Shown here piece after piece: positions 52,533-60,865 of a DNA stretch of 64,000 nucleotides. Within the stretch, counting starts at the first letter, position 1. Each line of letters begins with the position of its first letter. Origin of the DNA: Arachidicoccus sp. BS20 (GTDB taxonomy: Bacteria; Bacteroidota; Bacteroidia; Chitinophagales; Chitinophagaceae). The stretch lies in assembly GCF_001659705.1 (NCBI RefSeq), contig NZ_CP015971.1, positions 1,798,001-1,862,000 on the forward strand. The letters are read 5' to 3'. The translations under genes were made by a program, and so were the position numbers. The notes under the pieces are model-generated. The model did no database searches, was not told where the DNA came from, and saw nothing but the letters and a program-made list of their open reading frames with translations.

Positions 52533-52709
52533 ATGCAAGCAGAAAAAAAACATACCGTCCGTAAAAATTCTAAAGTACAAAGAGTTGCTGTGAAAGAAGA
52601 TGTAATCTACATTACTAAAAGTGAGATACCCGCAGGGAAGTCATTGTTTCCCGATAAATTAAAAAAGGTAAATAAGATGCTTGAAAATGCAGTATTGATA
52701 AAACATTGA
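52533..52709 (+). CDS. small basic protein, copy 1 (DUF6934 companion)
   Basis: A 58-residue protein from ATG 52533: MQAEKKHTVRKNSK, then VIYITKSEIPAGKSLFPDKL and a C-terminal helix KKVNKMLENAVLIKH. It is 10 bp behind the DUF6934 stop. TAAATTTG (52520-52527) ends 5 bases before the ATG and matches the -7 element, so a leaderless transcript is possible. The paralogue at 52922 shares KKHTV, SLFPDKL/SLFPEKL and NAVLIKH/NAVLMKH. No family known; an antitoxin or adaptor role is a guess. Confidence 0.6.
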   Translation: MQAEKKHTVRKNSKVQRVAVKEDVIYITKSEIPAGKSLFPDKLKKVNKMLENAVLIKH

Positions 52710-52729
52710 TTTCTTCAAAAAAATAAATG

Positions 52730-52758
52730 AAAAATGCTCTCGAAAGAGGGCATTTTTG
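52730..52758 (+). terminator. terminator after small gene copy 1
   Basis: AAAAATGC-CTC-type stem: AAAAATGCTCT/AGAGGGCATTTTT around CGAA. A near-identical hairpin follows copy 2. Confidence 0.8.
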
Positions 52759-52784
52759 TTGAGAGTGTAAGTACCCCAAATTTC

Positions 52785-52870
52785 AAATCAACAAAGTGCG
52801 GGTTGAGAAAATTGAAGATAAAAGCTTTGGGCTTTACAGGGAAATAAACGAGACAAAGCAAATTGCTATC
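52785..52870 (+). repeat. dispersed ~115-bp repeat R1 (left arm missing)
   Basis: Contains AAATCAACAAAGTGCGGGTT, GAGAAAATTGAAGATAAAAG and CTTTGGGCTTTACAGGGAAA, shared with R2-R4. The GTGCGTGTCCGCACG-type left arm of the others is absent. Confidence 0.75.
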
Positions 52871-52884
52871 CAATACAAAGGGGG

Positions 52885-52914
52885 GCATTTTTTATTCAGA
52901 GAATTTCTTAAATT
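52885..52914 (+). pseudogene. remnant of a second DUF6934 C-terminus
   Basis: The bases upstream of small gene copy 2 translate FFIQRIS-stop, against FFIRRIV-stop at the end of the truncated DUF6934 gene, with the same stop/-7-box overlap. It shows that the pair was once duplicated and that the second DUF6934 gene was mostly lost where R1 now sits. Confidence 0.6.
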
Positions 52915-52921
52915 TGTAGTC

Positions 52922-53113
52922 ATGGAAGCGGTTAAAAAACATACGGTTTCTAAAAATCCCACTAAGGCAGAAGCAAAAAAAACAACGCGCTCTCAAGAGC
53001 GAGGTGTGGTAATGATTACGAAGCAAAGGATTTCAGCTAAAGAATCATTATTTCCCGAGAAGTTAAAAAAAGCAAATGAGCTTCTTAAAAATGCCGTTTT
53101 GATGAAACATTGA
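52922..53113 (+). CDS. small basic protein, copy 2
   Basis: A 63-residue protein from ATG 52922: MEAVKKHTVSKNPTKAEAKK, then VVMITKQRISAKESLFPEKL and KKANELLKNAVLMKH. The frame is open further upstream only through R1 and the DUF6934 remnant. It carries an extra Thr/Arg/Glu-rich stretch relative to copy 1. TAAATTTG (52909-52916) again ends 5 bases before the ATG. Terminator follows. Retention of the open frame while its DUF6934 partner decayed argues for some independent role, or recent duplication. Confidence 0.55.
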   Translation: MEAVKKHTVSKNPTKAEAKKTTRSQERGVVMITKQRISAKESLFPEKLKKANELLKNAVLMKH

Positions 53114-53131
53114 TTTCTTAAAAGTAATAAA

Positions 53132-53162
53132 CAAAAATGCCCTCTTCTGAGGGCATTTTTGT
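53132..53162 (+). terminator. terminator after small gene copy 2
   Basis: AAAAATGCCCTC/GAGGGCATTTTT perfect 12-bp stem around TTCT, followed by G and a short T-run. Confidence 0.85.
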
Positions 53163-53190
53163 TTATTCGGAGAAATCTATCTAATTTTTA

Positions 53191-53308
53191 CACCGTGGTG
53201 CGTGTCCGCACGTATCATCAACAATCAACAAAATGCAGGTTGAGAAAATTGGAAATAAAGGCTTTGGGCTTTGCCGGGAAATAATCGATATAAAACGAAT
53301 TGCTGTTT
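53191..53308 (+). repeat. dispersed ~115-bp repeat R2 (left of R-M operon)
   Basis: Begins CACCGTGGTGCGTGTCCGCA, then ATCAACAAAATGCAGGTTGA, GGCTTTGGGCTTTGCCGGGA and ATAATCGATATAAAACGAAT. Its closest match is R3, on the other side of the restriction-modification operon. Confidence 0.8.
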
Positions 53309-53349
53309 AGCCTTGAATGGCTTGTAAGTTTTGTTTTTCTATTTTGAGA

Positions 53350-53379
53350 TTGACAACAAGTTCAGAAACCGTAAATTTG
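53350..53379 (+). promoter_or_regulatory. promoter of the DpnII-like operon
   Basis: TTGACA at 53350 as -33 element and TAAATTTG at 53372-53379 as -7 element (exact TAnnTTTG), giving a leader of about 20 bases before the dam-type start at 53407. Confidence 0.6.
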
Positions 53380-53406
53380 TAAGCAATATAACCGAATATT
53401 AAAGTA

Positions 53407-54330
53407 ATGGCAGGAAAACCGGCAAAACCTTTTTTGAAATGGGCAGGCGGCAAAACACAGCTCATCGGCGTTATTGAAAAAGCGCTGCCTAAAAACATAG
53501 CACATACAAATTATACCTACATTGAACCATTTGTTGGTAGCGGTGCAGTTTTATTTTGGGTACTCAACAACTTCCCAAACTTGAAAAAAGCCATAATTAA
53601 CGACATCAACAAAGACCTGATAAACACATACAAAACCATTGCTTCACGACCAAGCGAACTAATCTCAATTTTGCAAATTTTGCAAAACGAGTATCATAGT
53701 TTAGAAGGTAATGAAGACAACAAAAAACTTTATTACTACCAAAAAAGAGAATTATACAATTCAAGAAAAGAAACACAAAGCGGACAAGCTGCTTTGTTCA
53801 TTTTTCTCAATCGTACTTGCTTCAATGGATTGTACAGAGTGAACAGAAAGAACGAATATAATGTTCCAATGGGTAGTTACAAAAAACCGACAATTTGCGA
53901 CCAAGAAAACATTTTAGCAGTTAGCGAAGCCTTACAAAAAGTTGAAATTTTATGTGGAGATTTTGAACATACTTTGGAATATGCTGACAATAATACTCTT
54001 TTTTATTTCGATCCGCCATACAAACCATTAAGCGAAACTTCGAGTTTCAACTCTTATGCAAAAGACGAGTTTAATGATAACGAGCAAGTAAGATTAAAAG
54101 AATTTTGTTCAAAGTTGGATATGCTAAATCATACTTGGATTTTAAGCAACTCTGATGTGAAAGGGAAAGATGAAAACGATAATTTCTTTGACAATTTGTA
54201 TTCAGATTTCAATATTCAAAGGGTTGAAGCAAAAAGGAACATTAATGCAAATCCTGAAAAGAGAGGAAAATTAAAAGAGTTACTAATAACCAATCAAGTG
54301 AATAGCAAAAATTATGTCAGAGCAATTTAA
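53407..54330 (+). CDS. dpnM: Dam-family N6-adenine DNA methyltransferase (DpnM-like)
   Basis: A 307-residue D12-class methylase. AdoMet motif FLKWAGGKTQL (residues 9-19), TYIEPFVGSGAVLFWVL (motif I-like, ~39-55) and the catalytic DPPY in FYFDPPYKPLS (~200). Members methylate A in GATC; here the target is inferred from the downstream DpnII-like nuclease. It ends 17 bp inside the nuclease gene. Start: ATG in AGTAATGGCAGG, behind a good promoter. Confidence 0.92.
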   Translation: MAGKPAKPFLKWAGGKTQLIGVIEKALPKNIAHTNYTYIEPFVGSGAVLFWVLNNFPNLKKAIINDINKDLINTYKTIASRPSELISILQILQNEYHSLEGNEDNKKLYYYQKRELYNSRKETQSGQAALFIFLNRTCFNGLYRVNRKNEYNVPMGSYKKPTICDQENILAVSEALQKVEILCGDFEHTLEYADNNTLFYFDPPYKPLSETSSFNSYAKDEFNDNEQVRLKEFCSKLDMLNHTWILSNSDVKGKDENDNFFDNLYSDFNIQRVEAKRNINANPEKRGKLKELLITNQVNSKNYVRAI

Positions 54331-55156
54331 AATCTTCTTATCGCAACTTTCGGAAACTAATGCAACGCTTGATTATTTCACGGATTTCAAGAAAATAAAA
54401 AGCAACGTAAACAAAATTGCAATCAAACTCAATCAGTTAAATTACCTGATTGGAAAAGAGAATTTGAAAGAAGCCGTAAATGAGCTTTATGAAGAAAATC
54501 CGAAAGTCTTTGAAGTTTTGGACATCTTGATTGCTATTCGTAAAAATAAAAACGCCAAGACATTCAACAACAAAGGCGAAATTGTTTTGTTGGACACTTA
54601 TTTCACTTCGCCTGAACTGATTTTGGAATACATCGAAGAAACAGGTTTGGCAGAAATTTTTAGAAATAAAGATGTTACCAATTTAGTTGATTATGTTTTT
54701 GGAATTGAGGTTGGTTTAGATACAAATGCAAGAAAAAACAGAGGTGGCGACAATATGTCAAAAGCCGTTTCACTTATTTTCGACAAAGCAGGAGTTTTCT
54801 ATAAAAAGGAAGTTAACAATACGATATTTCCAGAAATTATCAGTTTGGGAGCAGATGTAAAACGTTTTGATTTTGTCATCAAAACCAAAAAGAAAACGTA
54901 TCTGATTGAAACCAATTATTACAATGGTGGTGGTTCAAAACTGAATGAAACTGCAAGAGCCTATTCTGATGTTGCGCCGAAAATAAATCAATACAAAAAC
55001 TACGAATTTGTTTGGATAACAGACGGACAAGGTTGGTTTTCAGCAAAGAACAAATTGGAAGAAGCGTACAACATCATACCAAGTTTGTATAACTTGACAA
55101 CGCTTGAAGATTTTATCAAGAAAATTCAAGAAGAACAAATAATTAGCGAATGGTAA
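54314..55156 (+). CDS. dpnB: DpnII-like type II restriction endonuclease
   Basis: A 280-residue protein related to DpnII/MboI-type enzymes: an N-terminal helical part, GLAEIFRNKDVTNLVDYVFG near 112, GLDTNARKNRGGDNMSKAV near 137, then the catalytic core ADVKRFDFVIKTKKKTYLIE with Asp and Glu-x-Asn in LIETNYYNGGGSKLNETARA (PD-(D/E)xK-type site, ~195-215). It cuts unmethylated GATC if the family assignment holds. It overlaps the methylase by 17 bp and the following ORF by 7 bp. Confidence 0.88.
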   Translation: MSEQFKIFLSQLSETNATLDYFTDFKKIKSNVNKIAIKLNQLNYLIGKENLKEAVNELYEENPKVFEVLDILIAIRKNKNAKTFNNKGEIVLLDTYFTSPELILEYIEETGLAEIFRNKDVTNLVDYVFGIEVGLDTNARKNRGGDNMSKAVSLIFDKAGVFYKKEVNNTIFPEIISLGADVKRFDFVIKTKKKTYLIETNYYNGGGSKLNETARAYSDVAPKINQYKNYEFVWITDGQGWFSAKNKLEEAYNIIPSLYNLTTLEDFIKKIQEEQIISEW

Positions 55157-55716
55157 AAAACAAAGTACATAAAACGCCACATATGAAAATCAAAGGAGTT
55201 GAACCTTTGGTCATTGTTGAAGTAAACGACACTTATATTTTAGGCGTTTATCAAGGGGCTTTGTCTGATTATGACTTATTACTCAGATATAGACAAAAAG
55301 ATGAGAGTACAAAATCAGGTTGGTCGAGAATTAGAACGCCAAAACATATACATTGGGCAGTAGATGCAATTATTAAAATGCACCATAATGACAATGAAAC
55401 CAAAAAGTTTTTACAATTTTTAATTGATTTATGGGATAATCAAATCCAACCATTAAAAACAGATGAAGAAAGAGACTTGCTTTTAGATGTAGAAAAATTA
55501 AAAAATGAAGCCAATATAGAAGCAGTTAAATATCCCGAATTAGCAAATAAAGGAGAATACAGCATTAAGTTTCTTTACCTTATCGCAAAACTTTTGATGA
55601 TACAAGAAAAGACTAATTTATCAACGGCTTTTATGTTTAAGAATTTACTAAAAGCACTTGAAGCACATAAAGACATTTACAAAATTGTTTCCATAGCAAC
55701 ACATAATAGAAGATAA
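55150..55716 (+). CDS. unknown protein embedded in the R-M operon
   Basis: A 188-residue protein that I do not recognise. Its N-terminus has a short basic stretch, then VEPLVIVEVNDTYILGVYQG, YDLLLRYRQKDE, SRIRTPKHIHWAVDAIIKMH, and a long helical C-terminal part. There are no Cys pairs, no membrane segments and no clear catalytic motif. The start overlaps the nuclease stop (ATGGTAA), and dpnA starts directly after its stop, so it is translationally coupled on both sides. Alternatives: a regulator, an R-M accessory or an inhibitor. M12 at 55183 is another possible start. This ORF is absent from the classical dpnM-dpnA-dpnB order. Confidence 0.75.
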   Translation: MVKNKVHKTPHMKIKGVEPLVIVEVNDTYILGVYQGALSDYDLLLRYRQKDESTKSGWSRIRTPKHIHWAVDAIIKMHHNDNETKKFLQFLIDLWDNQIQPLKTDEERDLLLDVEKLKNEANIEAVKYPELANKGEYSIKFLYLIAKLLMIQEKTNLSTAFMFKNLLKALEAHKDIYKIVSIATHNRR

Positions 55717-56616
55717 ATGCTTAAACCTTATTTCAAATCTTCGGACAAAGATTTCTGTCTTCTTCATGGAGATACGATGGAGCTTTTGCCTGAATTTGAA
55801 CATAAGTTTGATATGGTTTTTGCCGACCCTCCCTATTTTCTATCGAATAACGGGCTTTCTATTCAAAACGGAGAAATTGTAAGTGTCAATAAAGGAAAGT
55901 GGGATAAATCAGAAGGATTTGAATTTATCAACGACTTTAATCGTAAATGGCTTTCATTGGTACGTAACAAAATGAAAGATGACGCAACTATTTGGATAAG
56001 CGGAACAATACACAATATTTTTTCAGTTGGACAAATTTTGATGGAATTAGGTTTCAAAATCCTGAACATCGTGACTTGGGAAAAGACCAACCCTCCGCCA
56101 AATTTTTCTTGTCGCTACTTTACGTTTTCAACCGAACAAATTATTTGGGCAAGAAAAAATGAAAAAGTTCCTCATTATTTCAACTATGAACTAATGAAAC
56201 AACTGAATGGCGACAAACAAATGAAAGATGTTTGGAAATTGCCAGCCATTGCTTCGTGGGAAAAAACGTGTGGCAAGCATCCGACACAAAAGCCTTTATC
56301 CGTTTTGACAAGACTTATTTTGGCTTCGACCAAACCCAATGCTTGGATTTTAGATCCATTTGCGGGCAGTTCGACAACCGGTATTGCTGCAAACTTGTTG
56401 AACAGACGATTTTTAGGAATTGACCAGGAAGAAGATTTTTTGACAATCAGCAAAAACAGAAAATTAGAAATTGAGAATCCTAAAATTGCAGCGACATACA
56501 GACAAAAAATTGGTGGTTTCAACGACAAAAAAGAACTTGAATTATTCCTCGTCGAAGAACCAAAAACTGAATATAAATCAGAAATAAACTTTAACCAAAA
56601 ACGGGCGATCTGTTAA
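55717..56616 (+). CDS. dpnA: DpnA-like beta-class adenine DNA methyltransferase
   Basis: A 299-residue N4/N6 methylase of the beta class. The catalytic motif comes first (FADPPYFLSNNG, residues ~34-45), and the AdoMet motif near the C-terminus (WILDPFAGSSTTGIAANLL, ~208-226). KHPTQKPLSVLTRLI precedes it. In DpnII systems DpnA methylates single-stranded GATC and protects incoming plasmid DNA during natural transformation. The end has an extra ~40 residues (ELFLVEEPKTEYKSEINF). It follows the unknown ORF without a gap. Confidence 0.9.
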   Translation: MLKPYFKSSDKDFCLLHGDTMELLPEFEHKFDMVFADPPYFLSNNGLSIQNGEIVSVNKGKWDKSEGFEFINDFNRKWLSLVRNKMKDDATIWISGTIHNIFSVGQILMELGFKILNIVTWEKTNPPPNFSCRYFTFSTEQIIWARKNEKVPHYFNYELMKQLNGDKQMKDVWKLPAIASWEKTCGKHPTQKPLSVLTRLILASTKPNAWILDPFAGSSTTGIAANLLNRRFLGIDQEEDFLTISKNRKLEIENPKIAATYRQKIGGFNDKKELELFLVEEPKTEYKSEINFNQKRAIC

Positions 56617-56689
56617 CATCGGTAGCTGTTCACAACATCCTCATAACGAAAAAGTCTGGAACCATTAGAGGCATTTTTACGCTACGGTA

Positions 56690-56798
56690 CGTATCTGCAC
56701 GCATAATAAATAATCAACAAAATGGAGGTTGGTAAAATTGGAAATAAAAGCTTTTGGGCTTTGACAGGGAATAATCGATACAAAAAGAATTGCTATCT
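56690..56798 (+). repeat. dispersed ~115-bp repeat R3 (right of R-M operon)
   Basis: ACGCTACGGTACGTATCTGC, then ATCAACAAAATGGAGGTTGG, AAGCTTTTGGGCTTTGACAG and AATAATCGATACAAAAAGAA. It starts 74 bp after the dpnA stop, in the same orientation as R2. Behind it, 56800-57110 is A/T-rich with repeated TTTCGTCG octamers near 56850-56900 and no supported gene. Confidence 0.8.
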
Positions 56799-57114
56799 AA
56801 TCCTACATAAAGCAGTAAATCTCCTTCAATCTTATTTTACTTTATCGACGGAATCGTTTATTTCGTCGGATAAATCTGAAATTTCGTCGAAAATATTTTG
56901 ACTGTGAAGGGCTTTCCTTCACATTTGACATACCAAAGTGAAGGAACATGCACAGGTTCAACAGCAAGGAAAACAATCAATATGAACAAATAAAAATATA
57001 TTGTGACCGAGCTGCCTGTCTTTTGCAAAGGGGGAATATCAAATATGTTTTCTGTTTACTTTGAAATAATTTTAGAAAATTTTGTTTAATTGTCAATTCT
57101 GTTAAAGGAAATTA

Positions 57115-57230
57115 CGTCATGGTATGTCCGCACGCATCATAAATAATCGACAAAATGCAGGTTGATGAATTTGAAAAATAAAAGCGTTTGGGCTTTGACA
57201 GAAATAATCAGTGCAAAACAAATTAACTGC
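57115..57230 (+). repeat. dispersed ~115-bp repeat R4
   Basis: CATGGTATGTCCGCACGCAT, then ATCGACAAAATGCAGGTTGA, GCGTTTGGGCTTTGACAGAA and AATAATCAGTGCAAAACAAA. It is more diverged than R2/R3. Confidence 0.75.
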
Positions 57231-57310
57231 TACCCGGCTTTGAACTGCTTGGTTTCAGTGAGCAAGTAATTGATGAATAGAAGTTAATTGTGGGAGTTGA
57301 TTTTTTGTTT

Positions 57311-57433
57311 ATGAAAATATGTTTAGGCTTGGATAACCCAACCGGTTGTGGAGAGAAAGAATTACGGGCAAAAGAGCCTAAGACAAGTACAAAAGAGCTA
57401 ATTGATACCTTATTTTATGACCAATCTTATTAA
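57311..57433 (+). CDS. possible 40-residue peptide
   Basis: ATG at 57311 opens MKICLGLDNPTGCGEKELRA and ends with ...DTLFYDQSY-stop. It is alone in a gap, has no clear ribosome-binding site and no known family, so it may be random. It is listed because no better reading of 57240-57500 is seen. Confidence 0.2.
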   Translation: MKICLGLDNPTGCGEKELRAKEPKTSTKELIDTLFYDQSY

Positions 57434-57510
57434 CAAACGGCTTATATCTCTTTTACTAAAATTGCTAATACAACCTATTTGCATGTTTTCATCTAAAATA
57501 TAGTTCGTAT

Positions 57511-58332
57511 ATGAAAAAATATTTAACCGTATGTATTATTCTGAGTAGTATGTGTATTTCTGGTAGCGACGCCCAACAATGGGCGGCTGGGATCAGTCCA
57601 AATTCTGCTGTTGCTAACCTTAGGAATGCCTATCCGGAAGCATTTGAGCTGGCATCTGTTGATGCTCATTACCTTAACGGTAATTATACATTGTATAATT
57701 CATTTGAAAATGACACGACGGATAAGGTTGTGAATAACTACCCTGCAATCGTACCTCGAGGCCGGGCGTCCGACACATTATTGGCGTTCGCCCGTAATTA
57801 TACTCCTAATAATTACGAATTATCCATGCCTTCGGGTCCGAATACCGTTATTTCCCGTTCTGCCTCTACCCTGGCGATTGTGCAGGGATTTACTGTCAGA
57901 CCCAATGGCAACGTTGGGATTGGCACCATTAATCCCCAAAGCCTGTTAGATGTAAATGGTCTCATACATACCAAAGAAGTCAAAGTTGATTCAGTGGGTT
58001 GGGCTGATTATGTTTTTGACGATAACTATAAGTTAAGACCCTTGTCAGAAGTCAAGGATTATATACTTATCAATAAGCGTTTGCCGGATGTTCCTTCAGC
58101 AGAAGAAGTCAAAGCAAATGGGCTTTTACTCGGTCAAACAAATGCGCTGCTGCTTAAAAAAATTGAAGAGCTTACGTTATATGGAATCCGGCAGGATTCG
58201 CTTTTGAAAAAAACATCGGGACAATTAGAAGAGTTAGAAAAGCGCTATGATACCCAGAAATCTGAGATGGCAGAGCTACAGGCAGAGATGCGTAAGCTGG
58301 AAACCAAAATCAATGATGCTGAACATAAATAA
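57511..58332 (+). CDS. exported tail-fibre-like protein with coiled-coil end
   Basis: A 273-residue protein with a signal peptide (MKKYLTVCIILSSMCISGSDA). The middle has the tail-fibre motif GNVGIGTINPQSLLDVNG (~133-150), and then WADYVFDDNYKLRPLSEVKD, HLP/RLPDVPSAEEV and LLKKIEELTLYGIRQ, a stretch common to Bacteroidota tail-fibre or cell-surface proteins. The C-terminus (~215-273) is a heptad coiled coil. It probably forms trimeric fibres outside the cell. The next gene is a second such protein. Confidence 0.78.
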   Translation: MKKYLTVCIILSSMCISGSDAQQWAAGISPNSAVANLRNAYPEAFELASVDAHYLNGNYTLYNSFENDTTDKVVNNYPAIVPRGRASDTLLAFARNYTPNNYELSMPSGPNTVISRSASTLAIVQGFTVRPNGNVGIGTINPQSLLDVNGLIHTKEVKVDSVGWADYVFDDNYKLRPLSEVKDYILINKRLPDVPSAEEVKANGLLLGQTNALLLKKIEELTLYGIRQDSLLKKTSGQLEELEKRYDTQKSEMAELQAEMRKLETKINDAEHK

Positions 58333-58521
58333 GCACAAAAAACCGAACGCATAAAGAGAGTATAATTTTTTCCTTTGTTATTTATTCGTTTACTGTTATA
58401 TAGGTTAAGAACCCTACTCATATGTACTTCGAGTGCTTGTGGGTATGTAAATGATTCCCTTGTTGACGGGGCAATGCTATAGAAAATAATCTGCTTTTAC
58501 CTTTTTAAATAAAATAAATTT

Positions 58522-59415
58522 ATGAAACAGTTTTATTTGTTATTGTTTTCGTTGTTAGGAACTATTGTAAGCACAAATGCGCAGTTACAATATAATTCCA
58601 ATGGTACATTGACATTTGGCAATGTAAGTCCTTATGGTGCATACACCACCAATTTTAACGGTTATGGATTTTATTTTACTTCCTCATCTTCGCCCGGTGA
58701 TTTTCTTGAAATGAATGTATCTACCTCCAATCCGAGAATTGCAGGCACAGGCAATCAGATTGTATTTTATAATACTGAAACATCTACTTTTAATACCATC
58801 CAGGTACAGAGTGTAAGCACGATGTCGGACAGAAGGGCAAAGATGAATATTTTGCCGCTTACCAGCGGGTTAGACAAAATAAAAAGATTAAAACCCGTAT
58901 CGTTTACCTGGAGAGAGCGGATGGGTAGCGACAAAGTAAGGATGAAAGCCAAGGGAAAGCCTGCAACAGATGTTGGATTCATTGCGCAAGATGTGGAACA
59001 GGTCATCCCGGACGCCGTTAATGATTTTATCGATACCACTTCAGATGTCAAAATGCTTAATTATAATGCCATAGTTTCTGTCCTTACGCAGGCGGTAAAA
59101 GAGCTTTCAGACAAAGTAGATAGTCTTCAATCCCGTATTGATAGTTTAACATCAAATCATAAAACGTCGACCAGCATGAATAACGGAGCTGCTATATACC
59201 GAAATAATATTCAGGCGGGATTGACTTATTTACCTGTTGCAAATGAGGCGGAGCCGATGGGCGCTTATTATCTCTCAGGCGGTTCGGCCTTACAGAAACA
59301 ATATAGTGCGGTAAAACAGCAATCGGCGACAGACCCTTCTGGAATACCTGCAGAGAAGTATGTATATTCTTCAACATTAGATAAAAATAAAGCAGCAGAT
59401 ACCAATATACAATAA
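58522..59415 (+). CDS. exported protein with Peptidase_S74 / endosialidase chaperone domain
   Basis: A 297-residue protein with a signal peptide (MKQFYLLLFSLLGTIVSTNA). The S74 chaperone begins SDRRAKMNILPLTSGLDKIK (~103), with FIAQDVEQVIPDAV (~155) and the typical LNYNAIVSVLTQAVKELSDK (~178). In known members this domain guides trimeric folding and then cleaves itself off. The Ser in front of DRRAK is the expected nucleophile. About 85 residues follow the chaperone domain here, whereas it usually ends the protein. Confidence 0.85.
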   Translation: MKQFYLLLFSLLGTIVSTNAQLQYNSNGTLTFGNVSPYGAYTTNFNGYGFYFTSSSSPGDFLEMNVSTSNPRIAGTGNQIVFYNTETSTFNTIQVQSVSTMSDRRAKMNILPLTSGLDKIKRLKPVSFTWRERMGSDKVRMKAKGKPATDVGFIAQDVEQVIPDAVNDFIDTTSDVKMLNYNAIVSVLTQAVKELSDKVDSLQSRIDSLTSNHKTSTSMNNGAAIYRNNIQAGLTYLPVANEAEPMGAYYLSGGSALQKQYSAVKQQSATDPSGIPAEKYVYSSTLDKNKAADTNIQ

Positions 59416-59463
59416 GAAAAAAAAGATTTTGTTGTGCGAACCCAAAGCTAAAGAGCAAACCTA

Positions 59464-60855
59464 ATGTCAAATATTTCCATCTTGAAGCGATTGTTACTCA
59501 AAAACATTTATGGCACTCTTATTTGTTTATGCTGCTATTGCCCGTATAAAGCTGCAAGCCAATCTATACATCCTGTTGTAACGGTATCACAGTCCGATAG
59601 CAATCCTGACAATGCCCGTTTAGCAGCTGTCAAAAAATATTATGCGCTCGCATTGCGCTACAAGGACGGCGACAGCGTGGCGCAGGATTTCGACAAAGCT
59701 TATTATTATTTTGAAAAGGCATCCGAATTAGGCGATGCGCAGAGCACCTACGCTTTAGGTTACCTGCATTATAAAGGATTGGGCACCACACAGGATTATG
59801 AACTGGCAGCAAGGCTGTTCCGGCAGGGAGCTTACACCGGCAGGGAAAACAGTATGTATTTCTACGGGCTGTGCTGGAGAAACGGTTACGGCGAAGAACA
59901 AAATGAAGATTCCGCAAAGTACTGGCTGACAAAAGCAGCAGACTTAGGTTACAAACAAGCTGTATGGGAACTGCAAGCCAAAACGCCTGAAAACAGCAAT
60001 AACGATGCAAAGAAACTGGTACGGCAAATACACAATGCTGCCTTGCCGCAGGAAGCCGTCTTAAACCAGTTTATCCCCGTAAAAGCCGAACTGCCCGATT
60101 CTTCCGTCATACAGGGAGATTATGAAGGTTATATCATCCAGTATGACTGGAGCGGTAAATATGTGGTCAGCAGCAAAAAGCTGCATTTAAGTATTGAAGC
60201 CGGCGATGCATCATCTTCAGCAGCCAATACCGGACTAAGCGGTCAATGGCTGGAAGAAGGGGCGGATACGGCGATACTACATGCAACCCTCGGCAAGGAC
60301 TCTTTAGTATTTGCCGATACAAAGTACCGGAGAAAAGACCATTACAGCATCAACAGAGCCGTTACGTATAATTTCCGGGATGCTGCGCTGAGTTTAGTAA
60401 GGAAAGACGACAGCGTGTTCCTTGCCGGAAGCATCAATATGTTTTCCCCGGAGCGGAATGAACCGTCGAAGCCTTTGTTTGTGGCGCTGGTCAGGACGAG
60501 TGCGGATAACGGTAATGCAACCAATAACAATACGACGAAGACGAAGGATGGAAGCAAAGACAGTACAGGCAAGAACAACAACAGCAACCAAATCACGGCA
60601 AAGCTGTTACAGGTGTATCCCAATCCTTTCCGTACACAGGTCAGTGTCAAGTTTGAGCTGTCTGCACCAAGTAACATCGATGTGCAGTTATGGACGATTG
60701 ACGGTAAGATGGTGTACAGCAAGTCTTCCGATGGAATCCTGAATGCAAGCCAATATACCATTACACTCCGGCCGGGAAATATCGCGGGTGGAACTTACAT
60801 CCTGAGGCTGGTGTATCAAGGAGGAAGTGTGGAAGCAAAAGTGATTAAAAAATAA
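59464..60855 (+). CDS. Sel1-repeat protein with type IX sorting domain
   Basis: A 463-residue exported protein. The start at 59464 (MSNISILKRLLLKNIYGTLI) gives a hydrophobic N-terminal segment. Sel1-type repeats are visible at ~70-170 (KAYYYFEKASELGDAQSTYA, LGYLHYKGLG, KYWLTKAADLGYKQA). A beta-rich region follows, then a polar Asn/Lys/Thr linker and a T9SS type A domain (LQVYPNPFRTQVSVKFELSA, then YTITLRPGNIAGGTYILRL). It should be exported by the type IX system and anchored or released. The next gene begins 10 bp after its stop. Confidence 0.85.
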   Translation: MSNISILKRLLLKNIYGTLICLCCYCPYKAASQSIHPVVTVSQSDSNPDNARLAAVKKYYALALRYKDGDSVAQDFDKAYYYFEKASELGDAQSTYALGYLHYKGLGTTQDYELAARLFRQGAYTGRENSMYFYGLCWRNGYGEEQNEDSAKYWLTKAADLGYKQAVWELQAKTPENSNNDAKKLVRQIHNAALPQEAVLNQFIPVKAELPDSSVIQGDYEGYIIQYDWSGKYVVSSKKLHLSIEAGDASSSAANTGLSGQWLEEGADTAILHATLGKDSLVFADTKYRRKDHYSINRAVTYNFRDAALSLVRKDDSVFLAGSINMFSPERNEPSKPLFVALVRTSADNGNATNNNTTKTKDGSKDSTGKNNNSNQITAKLLQVYPNPFRTQVSVKFELSAPSNIDVQLWTIDGKMVYSKSSDGILNASQYTITLRPGNIAGGTYILRLVYQGGSVEAKVIKK

Positions 60856-60865
60856 AAAATTATAT

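Noticed and set aside
56840-56960. Short minus-strand peptides over the TTTCGTCG repeats
   Set aside because: Several frames give short peptides there, none longer than about 30 residues or with a start signal; the octamer repeats explain the open frames.
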